The notes beneath the pieces were generated by a model, which saw only the letters and a list, made by a program, of their open reading frames with translations, was not told where the DNA came from and ran no database searches. A program made the position numbers and the translations under genes. Positions 8,395 to 16,686 of a DNA stretch of 64,000 nt are shown here, one piece after another. Source of the stretch: Streptomyces panaciradicis (GTDB lineage: Bacteria; Actinomycetota; Actinomycetes; Streptomycetales; Streptomycetaceae). The stretch lies in assembly GCF_023516615.1 (NCBI RefSeq), contig NZ_JAMGBF010000025.1, positions 1 through 64,000 on the forward strand. Direction: 5' to 3'. Within the stretch, counting starts at the first letter, position 1. Every line of letters begins with the position of its first letter.

Positions 8395-9037
8395 TGCGAG
8401 TCACCCCAGCCACGGTCTTCTGACCGACCTCGACCGCGACCTCCACGCCCTCCGGCAGGTAGATGTCGACACGCGAGCCGAAACGGATCAGGCCGATCCG
8501 GTCGCCCTGCTCGACCTTCGTGCCCTGCGGGATGTAGGGGACGATGCGGCGGGCCACCGCGCCGGCGATCTGGATCATCTCGATGTCGCCGAGCTCGGTG
8601 TCGAAGTGCCAGACGACGCGCTCGTTGTTCTCGCTCTCCTTGTTGAACGCCGGAACGAACCCGCCGGGGATGTGCTCGACCGACGTCACCGTGCCGGAGA
8701 GCGGCGCGCGGTTGACGTGGACGTTCAGCGGGCTCATGAAGATCGCGACGCGGGTGCGGCCGTCCTTCCACGGCATGATGCTCTGCACCACACCGTCGGC
8801 GGGGGAGATGACCCGGCCCGGGGCGATCTCGCGCTCGGGGTCGCGGAAGAACCACAGCATGCCGGCCGCGAGCGCGGTCGCGGGTACGGCCACGGCCTTG
8901 GCGACGCCGGAGCGGCGGGCGCGGGCCAGGCTGAGGGCTGCGGTGGCGACGGTCGGGAGAAGCCACGGCGATGCTCCGCGCGCAAGACGTACGCCTGCCA
9001 GGCTGTCGCGTGGTGCAGAGGTTTGGCTGTGGGGCAT
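8381..9037 (-). CDS. psd: phosphatidylserine decarboxylase proenzyme
   Basis: This enzyme decarboxylates phosphatidylserine to phosphatidylethanolamine at the membrane. It has 218 residues, the short (PSD-A) class. A hydrophobic N-terminal region (residues about 30-70) is followed by FRDPER, DGVV and SPLNVHVNR. The self-cleavage site is seen as RFGSRVD, where cleavage before Ser leaves a pyruvoyl group. ATG 9037 is chosen because the protein aligns from MPHSQTSAP and GAAGG precedes it; frames further upstream are not conserved in character. It is co-transcribed with pssA. Confidence 0.93.
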   Translation of the reverse strand: MPHSQTSAPRDSLAGVRLARGASPWLLPTVATAALSLARARRSGVAKAVAVPATALAAGMLWFFRDPEREIAPGRVISPADGVVQSIMPWKDGRTRVAIFMSPLNVHVNRAPLSGTVTSVEHIPGGFVPAFNKESENNERVVWHFDTELGDIEMIQIAGAVARRIVPYIPQGTKVEQGDRIGLIRFGSRVDIYLPEGVEVAVEVGQKTVAGVTRIDRD

Positions 9038-9160
9038 GGATGACCTTCGTAGCGGATGATGCCGCGCTGTAACGGGGGACGGCGGCTTTCCGGGGATCGT
9101 ACCGGGCGACGGCCACAACTGGGCAAGCCAGGAAGCCGAGTCGGCCGCCGAAGAGTGTTG

Positions 9161-9197
9161 ACGGGGTGTGATCTTCTTCTCCAAGAAAACACCCCGT
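9161..9197 (-). terminator. hairpin after the ethylmalonyl-CoA operon
   Basis: ACGGGGTGT (9161-9169) pairs with ACACCCCGT (9189-9197). An inner stem pairs TTCTT with AAGAA around a CTCC loop. It lies just after the mcd stop on the minus strand. Confidence 0.7.
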
Positions 9198-9207
9198 ATC
9201 CGGACAT

Positions 9208-10413
9208 CTAGCCCTGGAATCGATACTCTTCGAGCAGCCTGCGACCGATGATCATTTTCTGGATCTCGGCGGTACCTTCACCGATGAGGAGCATCGGTGC
9301 CTCACGGTAGAGACGCTCGATCTCGTACTCCTTCGAGAAGCCGTAGCCACCGTGAATCCGGAACGCGTCCTCCACGACCTCCTTGCAGTACTCGGAGGCG
9401 AGGTACTTCGCCATGCCGGCCTCAAGGTCGTTACGTTCCCCGGAGTCCTTTTTGCGTGCGGCGTTCACCATCATCGCATGCGCGGCCTCGACCTTGGTAG
9501 CCATCTCGGCGAGCTTGAACTGGATCGCCTGGTGCTGGGCGATCGGCTTGCCGAAAGTGTGACGCTGCTGGGCGTACTGGACGCCGAGTTCGAAGGCACG
9601 CTGAGCGACGCCGCAACCACGCGCCGCCACATTCACGCGCCCAACCTCGACGCCGTCCATCATTTGGTAAAAACCTCGGCCGGTGACGCCGCCGAGCACC
9701 CGATCGGCCGGAATCCGCAGGCCATCCATGATCAGCTCGGTGGTGTCGACACCCTTGTAGCCCATCTTGTCGATCTTCCCGGGGATGGTGAGGCCGGGGC
9801 GTACCTCTCCGAAGCCGGGCTCCTTCTCGACGAGGAAGGTCGTCATCGACTTGTGGGGCGCGGTGCCCTCGGGGTGTCCTTCATCACTTCGGACGAGTAC
9901 GGCGACCAGACTTGACGTTCCGCCGTTGGTCAGCCACATCTTCTGGCCGTTGAGGACGTATTCGTCGCCGTCCTTGACCGCCTTGGAGGTGATGGCGGAC
10001 ACGTCCGAACCGAGGCCCGGCTCCGACATGGAGAAGGCGCCGCGGATGTCGCCGGCCGCCATGCGCGGCAGGAAGTGGTCCTTCTGCTCCTGCGTGCCGT
10101 GCTGCTTGAGCATGTACGCCACGATGAAGTGGGTGTTGATGATGCCGGAGACCGACATCCAGCCGCGGGCGATCTCCTCCACGCACAGGGCGTAGGTGAG
10201 GAGCGACTCGCCCAGGCCCCCGTACTCCTCGGGGATCATCAGGCCGAACAGGCCGAGTTCCTTGAGGCCGTCGACGATCGCCTGCGGGTACTCGTCGCGG
10301 TGCTCCAGCTCGGTGGCGACCGGGATGATCTCCTTGTCCACGAAGTCGCGGACCGTGGAGAGGATCTCCTGCTGGATGTCGGTCAGACCGGCGGTCTGGG
10401 CGAGGCGCGCCAT
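9208..10413 (-). CDS. mcd: acyl-CoA dehydrogenase, probable (2S)-methylsuccinyl-CoA dehydrogenase
   Basis: This 401-residue FAD enzyme has the short/medium-chain acyl-CoA dehydrogenase fold. Visible are the FAD-binding SEPGLGSD, KMWLTNGG, R.TFG.PIA.HQA, HGGYGFSKEY and the catalytic Glu in LLIGEGTAEIQ. Its operon position, last after ccr, ecm, mcl and mch, indicates oxidation of methylsuccinyl-CoA to mesaconyl-CoA. The proteobacterial Mcd is longer (about 550 residues, from memory), so the assignment rests mainly on context. ATG 10413 has AGGAGGG upstream, overlapping the end of mch, with a 5-base gap between genes. Confidence 0.85.
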   Translation of the reverse strand: MARLAQTAGLTDIQQEILSTVRDFVDKEIIPVATELEHRDEYPQAIVDGLKELGLFGLMIPEEYGGLGESLLTYALCVEEIARGWMSVSGIINTHFIVAYMLKQHGTQEQKDHFLPRMAAGDIRGAFSMSEPGLGSDVSAITSKAVKDGDEYVLNGQKMWLTNGGTSSLVAVLVRSDEGHPEGTAPHKSMTTFLVEKEPGFGEVRPGLTIPGKIDKMGYKGVDTTELIMDGLRIPADRVLGGVTGRGFYQMMDGVEVGRVNVAARGCGVAQRAFELGVQYAQQRHTFGKPIAQHQAIQFKLAEMATKVEAAHAMMVNAARKKDSGERNDLEAGMAKYLASEYCKEVVEDAFRIHGGYGFSKEYEIERLYREAPMLLIGEGTAEIQKMIIGRRLLEEYRFQG

Positions 10414-10418
10414 GGGGC

Positions 10419-10925
10419 TCAGCCCTCCTGAAGTTCCGGGCGGCCGGGCTGCTCGCCGCCGCGCTCCTTGATGTACGTCTCGGTCGGCACCATCACCTTG
10501 CGGCGGAAGACGCAGACCAGCGTGCCGTCCTGCTTGTAACCCTTGGTCTCGACGTGGACGATCCCGCGGTCGTTCTTCGACTTCGAGGGCCACTTGTCGA
10601 GCACGGTCGTCTGGCCGTAGATCGTGTCGCCGTGGAAGGTCGGCGCCACGTGCCGGAGCGACTCGATCTCCAGGTTGGCGATCGCCTTGCCGGAGACGTC
10701 CGGCACGGACATGCCGAGCAGCAGGGAGTAGATGTAGTTGCCCACGACGACGTTCTTGCCGAAGTCCGTCGTCTTCTCCGCATAGTTGGTGTCCATGTGG
10801 AGCGGGTGGTGGTTCATGGTGAGGAGACAGAACAGGTGGTCGTCGTACTCCGTGACCGTCTTGCCCGGCCAGTGCTTGTACGTCGCCCCGACCTCGAACT
10901 CCTCGTAGGTGCGTCCGAACTGCAT
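10419..10925 (-). CDS. mch: MaoC-like hydratase, probable mesaconyl-CoA hydratase
   Basis: This 168-residue single hot-dog hydratase is thought to add water to mesaconyl-CoA to give beta-methylmalyl-CoA. The MaoC hydratase loop is recognisable but altered: the usual GDxNPxHxD reads MNHHPLHMD, with Asn in place of the first Asp and His in place of Asn, while the following His and Asp are kept. Proteobacterial mesaconyl-CoA hydratases are about twice as long with two hot-dog halves, so this form probably dimerises. It lies 5 bases after mcl, with GGAGG within the end of that gene. Confidence 0.85.
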   Translation of the reverse strand: MQFGRTYEEFEVGATYKHWPGKTVTEYDDHLFCLLTMNHHPLHMDTNYAEKTTDFGKNVVVGNYIYSLLLGMSVPDVSGKAIANLEIESLRHVAPTFHGDTIYGQTTVLDKWPSKSKNDRGIVHVETKGYKQDGTLVCVFRRKVMVPTETYIKERGGEQPGRPELQEG

Positions 10926-10930
10926 CGCGC

Positions 10931-11893
10931 TCAGGCCTCCGGGATCTCGAACTTCGACGTGCGCTGCATGCCGGCGGCCCGGCCCTTGCCGGAGATGACC
11001 AGCGCCATCTTGCGGCTGGCCTCGTCGATCATCTCGTCGCCGAGCATCGCCGAGCCCTTCTTGCCGCCCGCCTCGGACGTGTAGTAGTCGTACGCGTCCA
11101 GGATCAGCTCGGCGTGGTCGTAGTCCTCCTGGGAGGGCGAGAAGATCTCGTTGGACGCCTCGACCTGGCCCGGGTGCAGCACCCACTTGCCGTCGAAGCC
11201 GAGCGCGGCGGCGCGCTGGGCGACCTCGCGGTAGCCCTCGACGTTGCGGATCTGCAGGTAGGGGCCGTCGATCGCCTGGAGGTTGTTGGCACGCGCGGCC
11301 ATCAGGATCTTCATCAGGATGTAGTGGTAGGCGTCCGCCGGGTAGCCGGGCGGCTGCTCGCCCACGACCAGCGACTTCATGTTGATGGAGGCCATGAAGT
11401 CGGCCGGGCCGAAGATGATCGTCTCGACGCGCGGGGAGGCCTGCGCGATCTCGTTGACGTTGTTCAGGCCCTGCGCGTTCTCGATCTGCGCCTCGATGCC
11501 GATCTTGCCGACCTCGAAGCCCATCGTCTTCTCGATCTGCGTCAGCAGCAGGTCGAGGGCGACGACCTGCTGGGCGGTCTGCACCTTCGGCAGCATGATG
11601 CAGTCGAGGTTCTGGCCGGCGCCCTCGACGACCGTGACGACGTCGCGGTACGTCCACTCGGTCGTCCAGTCGTTGACCCGCACGACCCTCGTCTTGCCGG
11701 TCCAGTCACCCTCGTTGAGGAACTTCACGATGGTGTGCCGCGCCTCGGGCTTGGCGAGCGGTGCGCACGCGTCCTCCAGGTCGAGGAAGACCTGGTCCGC
11801 CGGGAGGCCCTGGGCCTTCTCCAGGAACCGGGGGTTGGATCCCGGTACCGCCAGGCAGGAGCGCCGGGGGCGAAGGCGGTTGACGGTCGTCAT
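10931..11893 (-). CDS. mcl: beta-methylmalyl-CoA / L-malyl-CoA lyase, CitE family
   Basis: This 320-residue HpcH/HpaI-CitE aldolase-like TIM barrel cleaves beta-methylmalyl-CoA into glyoxylate and propionyl-CoA. Seen are RRSCLAVPGSNPRFLEKA, the acidic DLEDA, LPKV, a metal-ligand Glu in IEAQIEN, FGPADF, and KWVLHPGQ. Its ATG overlaps the stop of ecm (ATGA), so the two are translationally coupled. The product propionyl-CoA supplies methylmalonyl-CoA for polyketide and lipid synthesis in Streptomyces. Confidence 0.93.
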   Translation of the reverse strand: MTTVNRLRPRRSCLAVPGSNPRFLEKAQGLPADQVFLDLEDACAPLAKPEARHTIVKFLNEGDWTGKTRVVRVNDWTTEWTYRDVVTVVEGAGQNLDCIMLPKVQTAQQVVALDLLLTQIEKTMGFEVGKIGIEAQIENAQGLNNVNEIAQASPRVETIIFGPADFMASINMKSLVVGEQPPGYPADAYHYILMKILMAARANNLQAIDGPYLQIRNVEGYREVAQRAAALGFDGKWVLHPGQVEASNEIFSPSQEDYDHAELILDAYDYYTSEAGGKKGSAMLGDEMIDEASRKMALVISGKGRAAGMQRTSKFEIPEA

Positions 11894-13938
11894 GCGGGGA
11901 CCTCCAGAGGGTCGAGCTTGTTCGCTTTCCGGATCTCGTCGACGATGCGGCCGATGATCCCGGTGATGTCGAAGTCCTTCGGGGTGAAGACGGCAGCCAC
12001 TCCGGCGGCCCTGAGCTGCTCGGCATCTCCATTGGGGATGATCCCACCGGCGATGACGGGGATGTCTGTGGCACCGGCCACACGCAGCCGCTCCAGGACG
12101 TCCGGCACGAGCTGCGCGTGCGAGCCGGAGAGGATGGACAGGCCGACCGCGTGCACGTCCTCGGCGAGGGCGGCGTCCACGATCTGCTCCGGCGTCAGGC
12201 GGATGCCCTGGTAGACCACCTCGAAGCCGGCGTCGCGGGCGCGGACGGCGATCTGCTCGGCGCCGTTGGAGTGCCCGTCCAGGCCGGGCTTGCCGACCAG
12301 GAACCGCAGCTTGCCGACACCGAGGTCGCGGGCGGTGGCGTCGACCTTGCGCCGCACCTCGCCGAGCGCGGAGCCCGCCTCGGCGGCCACCGCGACCGGC
12401 GCGGAGGAGACCCCCGTCGGCGCCCGGAACTCGCCGAACACCTCGCGCAGGGCCCCGGCCCACTCGCCGGTCGTGACACCGGCGCGGGCGCACTCCAGGG
12501 TGGCCTCCATGAGGTTGTCGGTGCCCTTGGCGGCCTCCTTCAGCCGCTCCAGCGCCTTGCACGGGCGCGGGTGGTTGAAGGGCGGCTGGTAGCGGGTGTC
12601 GCGCCAGTGCTGCAGGCCCGCGATCACCCGTGCCTCGACGGCCGGGTCCACCGTCTGGATCGCCGTGTCGAGATCGGCCGTCAGCGGGTTCGGCTCGGTC
12701 GTCTCGAAGATGTTGACGCCGACGATCTTCTCCTGGCCGGACTCGATCCGGGCGCGCCGCTCGGCGTGCGAGGAGACGAGCTGCGACTTGAGGTAGCCGG
12801 ACTCGACGGCGGCCATCGCGCCGCCCATCTCCTGGATCCGCTCGATCTCGGCGAGGGAGTCCTCGACGAGCCGGCCGACCTTGCCCTCGATCACCTTCGA
12901 GCCCTCGAAGATGTCGTCGTACTCCAGCAGGTCGCTCTCGTAGGCGAGCACCTGCTGCATCCGCAGCGACCACTGCTGGTCCCAGGGGCGGGGCAGACCC
13001 AGCGCCTCGTTCCAGGCGGGAAGCTGCACGGCACGCGCGCGTGCGTCCTTGGAGAGGGTCACCGCCAGCATCTCCAGCACGATCCGCTGGACGTTGTTCT
13101 CCGGCTGCGCCTCGGTCAGTCCGAGGGAGTTGACCTGGACGCCGTACCGGAAGCGGCGCTGCTTGGGGTTCTCGATGCCGTACCGCTCGAGCGTGATCTT
13201 CTCCCAGATCCGCCCGAACGCTCGCATCTTGCACATCTCCTCGACGAAGCGGACACCCGCGTTCACGAAGAAGGAGATGCGGGCCACGACGTCCCCGAAC
13301 TTCTCGGCGGGGACCTGCCCTGAATCGCGCACGGCGTCGAGAACCGCGATCGCGGTGGACATCGCGTACGCGATCTCCTGGACCGGCGTGGCGCCCGCCT
13401 CCTGCAGGTGGTAGCTGCAGATGTTGATCGGGTTCCACTTCGGGATGTGGGAGACCGTGTACGCGATCATGTCCGTCGTCAGCCGGAGTGAGGGCTCCGG
13501 CGGGAAGACATGGGTCCCTCGCGAGAGGTATTCCTTGACGATGTCGTTCTGGGTCGTGCCCTGGAGCTTGGTGATGTCCGCACCCTGCTCCTCGGCGACG
13601 ACCTGGTAGAGCGCCAGCAGCCACATGGCGGTGGCGTTGATCGTCATCGAGGTGTTCATCTGCTCCAGGGGGATGTCCTGGAACAGCCGGCGCATGTCAC
13701 CGAGGTGCGCGATCGGCACGCCGACCCGGCCCACCTCGCCGCGGGCGAGGATGTGGTCGGAGTCGTAGCCGGTCTGCGTGGGCAGGTCGAAGGCCACGGA
13801 CAGGCCCGTCTGCCCCTTGGCGAGGTTGCGCCGGTACAGCTCGTTGGACGCCTCGGCCGTGGAGTGCCCGGCGTACGTGCGCATGAGCCACGGCCGGTCC
13901 TTCACCCTCGCCGCTTCGGCGTTCTGACGCTCAGTCAT
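11890..13938 (-). CDS. ecm: ethylmalonyl-CoA mutase (MeaA)
   Basis: This adenosylcobalamin-dependent mutase of 682 residues converts (2R)-ethylmalonyl-CoA to (2S)-methylsuccinyl-CoA. The N-terminal 500 residues are the methylmalonyl-CoA-mutase-type barrel (RTYAGHSTAEASNELY, LSVAFDLPTQTGYDSD). The C-terminal 130 residues are the B12 domain with the DxHxxG ligand loop in GLDGHSNG and the later LSGSH and AGGIIP strands. Because substrate and cofactor domains lie on one chain and the gene sits between ccr and mcl, ethylmalonyl-CoA is the expected substrate rather than methylmalonyl-CoA. It starts 17 bases after ccr. Confidence 0.95.
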   Translation of the reverse strand: MTERQNAEAARVKDRPWLMRTYAGHSTAEASNELYRRNLAKGQTGLSVAFDLPTQTGYDSDHILARGEVGRVGVPIAHLGDMRRLFQDIPLEQMNTSMTINATAMWLLALYQVVAEEQGADITKLQGTTQNDIVKEYLSRGTHVFPPEPSLRLTTDMIAYTVSHIPKWNPINICSYHLQEAGATPVQEIAYAMSTAIAVLDAVRDSGQVPAEKFGDVVARISFFVNAGVRFVEEMCKMRAFGRIWEKITLERYGIENPKQRRFRYGVQVNSLGLTEAQPENNVQRIVLEMLAVTLSKDARARAVQLPAWNEALGLPRPWDQQWSLRMQQVLAYESDLLEYDDIFEGSKVIEGKVGRLVEDSLAEIERIQEMGGAMAAVESGYLKSQLVSSHAERRARIESGQEKIVGVNIFETTEPNPLTADLDTAIQTVDPAVEARVIAGLQHWRDTRYQPPFNHPRPCKALERLKEAAKGTDNLMEATLECARAGVTTGEWAGALREVFGEFRAPTGVSSAPVAVAAEAGSALGEVRRKVDATARDLGVGKLRFLVGKPGLDGHSNGAEQIAVRARDAGFEVVYQGIRLTPEQIVDAALAEDVHAVGLSILSGSHAQLVPDVLERLRVAGATDIPVIAGGIIPNGDAEQLRAAGVAAVFTPKDFDITGIIGRIVDEIRKANKLDPLEVPA

Positions 13939-13955
13939 CTATGACCCCGGGTGTC

Positions 13956-15299
13956 TCAGATGTTGCGGAAGCGGTTGATGGCGTCGATGTGCTTGGCGCG
14001 CATCTCCTCGTCGCGCACGCCGAGGCCTTCCTCGGGGGCGAGGCACAGCACGCCGACCTTGCCCTGGTGGAGGTTGCGGTGCACGTCGTAGGCGGCCTGC
14101 CCGGTCTCCTCGAGGGAGTAGGTCTTCGACAGCGTCGGGTGGATCTTGCCCTTCGCGATCAGCCGGTTGGCCTCCCAGGCCTCGCGGTAGTTGGCGAAGT
14201 GCGAGCCGATGATCCGCTTCAGGGACATCCACAGGTAGCGGTTGTCGTACTCGTGCATGTAGCCGGAGGTCGAGGCGCAGGTGGTGATGGTGCCGCCCTT
14301 GCGGGTGACGAACACGGAGGCGCCGAAGGTCTCGCGGCCGGGGTGCTCGAAGACGATGTCGATGTCCTCGCCGCCGGTGAGCTCACGGATGCGCTTGCCG
14401 AAGCGCTTCCACTCCTTGGGGTCCTGGGTGTTCTCGTCCTTCCAGAACTTGTAGCCCTCGGCGTTGCGGTCGATGATCGCCTCGGCGCCCATCGAGCGGC
14501 AGATGTCCGCCTTCTGGTCGCTGGAGACGACACAGATCGGGTTGGCGCCGCCGGCCAGCGCGAACTGGGTGGCGTAGGAGCCGAGTCCGCCGCTCGCGCC
14601 CCAGATCAGGACGTTGTCGCCCTGCTTCATACCGGCGCCGTTGCGGGAGACCAGCTGCCGGTAGGCGGTGGAGTTGACCAGGCCGGGGGCCGCGGCCTCC
14701 TCCCAGGAGAGGTGGCCGGGCTTCGGCATCAGCTGGTTGGACTTGACGAGCGCGATCTCGGCGAGGCCGCCGAAGTTCGTCTCGAAGCCCCAGATGCGCT
14801 GCTCGGGGTCGAGCATCGTGTCGTTGTGGCCGTCGGAGGACTCCAGCTCGACGGACAGGCAGTGCGCGACGACCTCGTCGCCGGGCCGCCAGGCGTTGAC
14901 GCCCGGGCCGGTGCGCAGGACGACGCCCGCGAGGTCGGAGCCGATGATGTGGTACGGCAGGTCGTGCCGCTTGGCGAGCTCGTTGGTGCGGCCGTAGCGC
15001 TCCAGGAACCCGAAGGTGGACAGCGGCTCGAAGATCGAGGTCCACACGGAGTTGTAGTTGACCGAGGAGGCCATGACGGCCACCAGGGCCTCGCCCGGGC
15101 CGAGTTCGGGCAGGGGCACCTCGTCGAGGTGCAGCGACTTGCGGGGATCCTTCTCGCGGGTCTCCATGCCCGCGAACATCTCCGTCTCGTCCTTGTGCAC
15201 GGTCATCGCGCGGTACGACTCGGGGAGCTGCAGAGCGGCGAAGTCCGCCGCCGTCGAGTCGGTCGACTGGATCGCGTCCAGGATGTCCTTCACGGTCAC
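13956..15299 (-). CDS. ccr: crotonyl-CoA carboxylase/reductase
   Basis: This enzyme reductively carboxylates crotonyl-CoA with NADPH and CO2 to ethylmalonyl-CoA, the entry step of the pathway and a source of ethylmalonyl extender units. It has 447 residues of the zinc-independent MDR superfamily, with the NADPH-binding GASGGLGSYATQFA, YHIIGSDLAGVV and FEHPGRETFG characteristic of Ccr. GTG 15299 is preferred because GGAGG lies seven bases upstream. It is the first gene of the five-gene operon. A candidate promoter-operator lies about 215 bases upstream. Confidence 0.96.
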   Translation of the reverse strand: MTVKDILDAIQSTDSTAADFAALQLPESYRAMTVHKDETEMFAGMETREKDPRKSLHLDEVPLPELGPGEALVAVMASSVNYNSVWTSIFEPLSTFGFLERYGRTNELAKRHDLPYHIIGSDLAGVVLRTGPGVNAWRPGDEVVAHCLSVELESSDGHNDTMLDPEQRIWGFETNFGGLAEIALVKSNQLMPKPGHLSWEEAAAPGLVNSTAYRQLVSRNGAGMKQGDNVLIWGASGGLGSYATQFALAGGANPICVVSSDQKADICRSMGAEAIIDRNAEGYKFWKDENTQDPKEWKRFGKRIRELTGGEDIDIVFEHPGRETFGASVFVTRKGGTITTCASTSGYMHEYDNRYLWMSLKRIIGSHFANYREAWEANRLIAKGKIHPTLSKTYSLEETGQAAYDVHRNLHQGKVGVLCLAPEEGLGVRDEEMRAKHIDAINRFRNI

Positions 15300-15524
15300 G
15301 GTGTTGCCTCCGGCGAATGGCGTCTTGAGGGGAGACGCTGAGGGTCACGTCGGTGTGCTGCTGAGGGTTTTCGAAGGTGCCGTCGGTTCGGCGGTCGTGC
15401 TGTTCGGCAGCGCTTTGTGGCGCGGGAGGGTGCCTGTGACGCAGGCGTCCGGGCGCGCAAGCCATGGGCTTGAGGGGACAGCCGACGTGCGCGTGGTCTG
15501 CACGCCGGCCGCCCGGACTCCTTC

Positions 15525-15552
15525 AAGGTATGACACCGCGTGTCACGTGACA
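15525..15552 (-). promoter_or_regulatory. candidate ccr operon promoter with embedded operator
   Basis: On the minus strand TTGTCA, 17 bases, then TACCTT form a possible promoter. The spacer consists of overlapping inverted repeats: TGACAC-CGC-GTGTCA (15531-15545) and TGTCAC-GTGACA (15541-15552). These are three alternating half-sites, a typical arrangement for a dimeric repressor such as the TetR protein encoded just upstream. Binding is inferred. Confidence 0.55.
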
Positions 15553-15661
15553 AGGCACTGAGTGCCAGGACTTGCTCTCAGGTGAAATCTTTACGTAACA
15601 AATGAGCGATGATCGATCGAACTGCCTCTGAAATCCGCGCGAAAAGGTGCCCTGACATGGC

Positions 15662-15688
15662 AAAACGGCCACCCCGAAGGGTGGCCGT
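15662..15688 (-). terminator. rho-independent terminator of the TetR gene
   Basis: ACGGCCACCC and GGGTGGCCGT (15665-15674 and 15679-15688) form a 10-bp stem with a 4-base loop. It is followed on the minus strand by TTTT, an unusually classical terminator for this genome. Confidence 0.85.
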
Positions 15689-15710
15689 CATCACAGCGCG
15701 ATCCGCCGTT

Positions 15711-16526
15711 TCAGCGCTCCTTGAGGGCCTGCTCGATGGTGCGCATGACCTCGTCCAGGGGCGCGTCGGTACGCGCCACCGCCACCAGGACCTCGCCCTG
15801 GGCGGACACCGAGGCGGGGGAGGCGGCGGGCTTCGGCGCGCCGGAGCGGCCGGCCCCGATGCCGGTCCCGAACGTCTTGCGCACGATCGCGAAGGCGTGG
15901 TCGAGCTGCGCCTCCACGTCCCCCTGCCCGCCGGCCCGCAGCCAGCGCCTGAGGACGTGGTTGTGGGCGGTGACCACCGCGGACGCGGCGACCTCCGCCA
16001 GCAGCGGGTCGTCGTTGGCGTCGTCGTCGTGCGCGTGCTCGTCGAAGTGGCCCAGGAGGTAGCGGGTGAAGAGGCGTTCGTAGCGCGCCACCGACGCGAT
16101 CTCCGCCTCGCGCAGGGTGGGCACCTCGCGCGTCAGCTTGTAGCGGGCGACCGAGATCTCCGGCCGGGCCGCGTACATCCGCATGACTTCCTTGATGCCC
16201 CGGCACACCGTGTCCAGCGGGTGCTCGTGCGCGGGAGCCGCGTTGAGCACCGCCTCGGCCCGGATGAGGGTGTCGTCGTGGTCGGGGAAGATCGCCTCTT
16301 CCTTGGAGCGGAAGTGACGGAAGAAGGTGCGGCGGGCGACCCCGGCCGCGGCCGCGATCTCGTCGACGGTGGTCGCCTCGTACCCCTTGGTCGCGAACAG
16401 CTCCATGGCCGCGGCCGCCAGTTCTCGGCGCATCTTGAGCCGCTGGGCGGCGGCTCGGCTGCCTGCGGCACTCTCCGGCGCGTCGGGCGTAGCTGGTGTA
16501 CGTGAGGACTTGGCGGGCTGGGACAT
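15711..16526 (-). CDS. TetR-family transcriptional regulator
   Basis: This 271-residue repressor has the N-terminal TetR HTH around residues 40-85 (ELFATKGYEATTVDEIAAAAGVARRTFFRHFRSKEEA). The C-terminus is helical and probably ligand-binding, with an aspartate/histidine-rich loop (HDDDANDD). It lies between the 3-hydroxybutyryl-CoA dehydrogenase and the ccr operon, all on the minus strand, so control of acyl-CoA metabolism with a CoA-ester ligand is a reasonable inference. ATG 16526 is used; ATG 16544 is possible. An inverted repeat just upstream (16542-16565) may be its own operator. Confidence 0.9.
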   Translation of the reverse strand: MSQPAKSSRTPATPDAPESAAGSRAAAQRLKMRRELAAAAMELFATKGYEATTVDEIAAAAGVARRTFFRHFRSKEEAIFPDHDDTLIRAEAVLNAAPAHEHPLDTVCRGIKEVMRMYAARPEISVARYKLTREVPTLREAEIASVARYERLFTRYLLGHFDEHAHDDDANDDPLLAEVAASAVVTAHNHVLRRWLRAGGQGDVEAQLDHAFAIVRKTFGTGIGAGRSGAPKPAASPASVSAQGEVLVAVARTDAPLDEVMRTIEQALKER

Positions 16527-16541
16527 GACCCGAACGTACTG

Positions 16542-16565
16542 CATGTGCGCAGCTTGGCGCGCATG
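16542..16565. promoter_or_regulatory. candidate autoregulatory operator of the TetR gene
   Basis: CATGTGCGC (16542-16550) and GCGCGCATG (16557-16565) form an inverted repeat with one mismatch around a 6-base centre. It lies 16-39 bases before the TetR start codon. No obvious similarity to the ccr operator is seen, which leaves its partner open. Confidence 0.45.
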
Positions 16566-16574
16566 TACCGGGCT

Positions 16575-16599
16575 TCCCCCGCCCGCCGCGGGCGGGGGA
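16575..16599. terminator. hairpin between hbd-like gene and TetR gene
   Basis: TCCCCCGCCCG (16575-16585) pairs with CGGGCGGGGGA (16589-16599) around a CCG loop. It sits after the stop of the upstream dehydrogenase on the minus strand, but without a T-tract. Confidence 0.6.
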
Positions 16600-16686
16600 G
16601 CGCCGGGTCCGGCGGACGCGGGGTGGCCGCCCGGCTCGAGCAGTCCGCCCCAGTCCTTCTCGCCTCTGAACCAGTCGCCGACGCCG

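Larger units (their letters stand above)
15300..15710. other. 411-base intergenic region between ccr and the TetR gene
   Basis: I see no convincing gene here. It contains the candidate ccr promoter/operator (15525-15552), a leader of about 215 bases in front of ccr on the minus strand, an AT-richer stretch around 15583-15630, and the TetR gene's terminator (15662-15688). Short open frames in the leader lack a ribosome site and family features. I could not find a cobalamin-riboswitch B12 box. Confidence 0.7.

Noticed and set aside
15300..15530. Possible cobalamin riboswitch ahead of the operon that contains a B12-dependent mutase
   Set aside because: I looked for the B12 box and its flanking conserved stems in the ccr leader and saw none. 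The mutase is also the second gene.
15296..15553. Short open frames in the ccr leader
   Set aside because: They have no ribosome site, arginine/proline-rich composition typical of out-of-frame GC-rich DNA, and overlap the candidate promoter.
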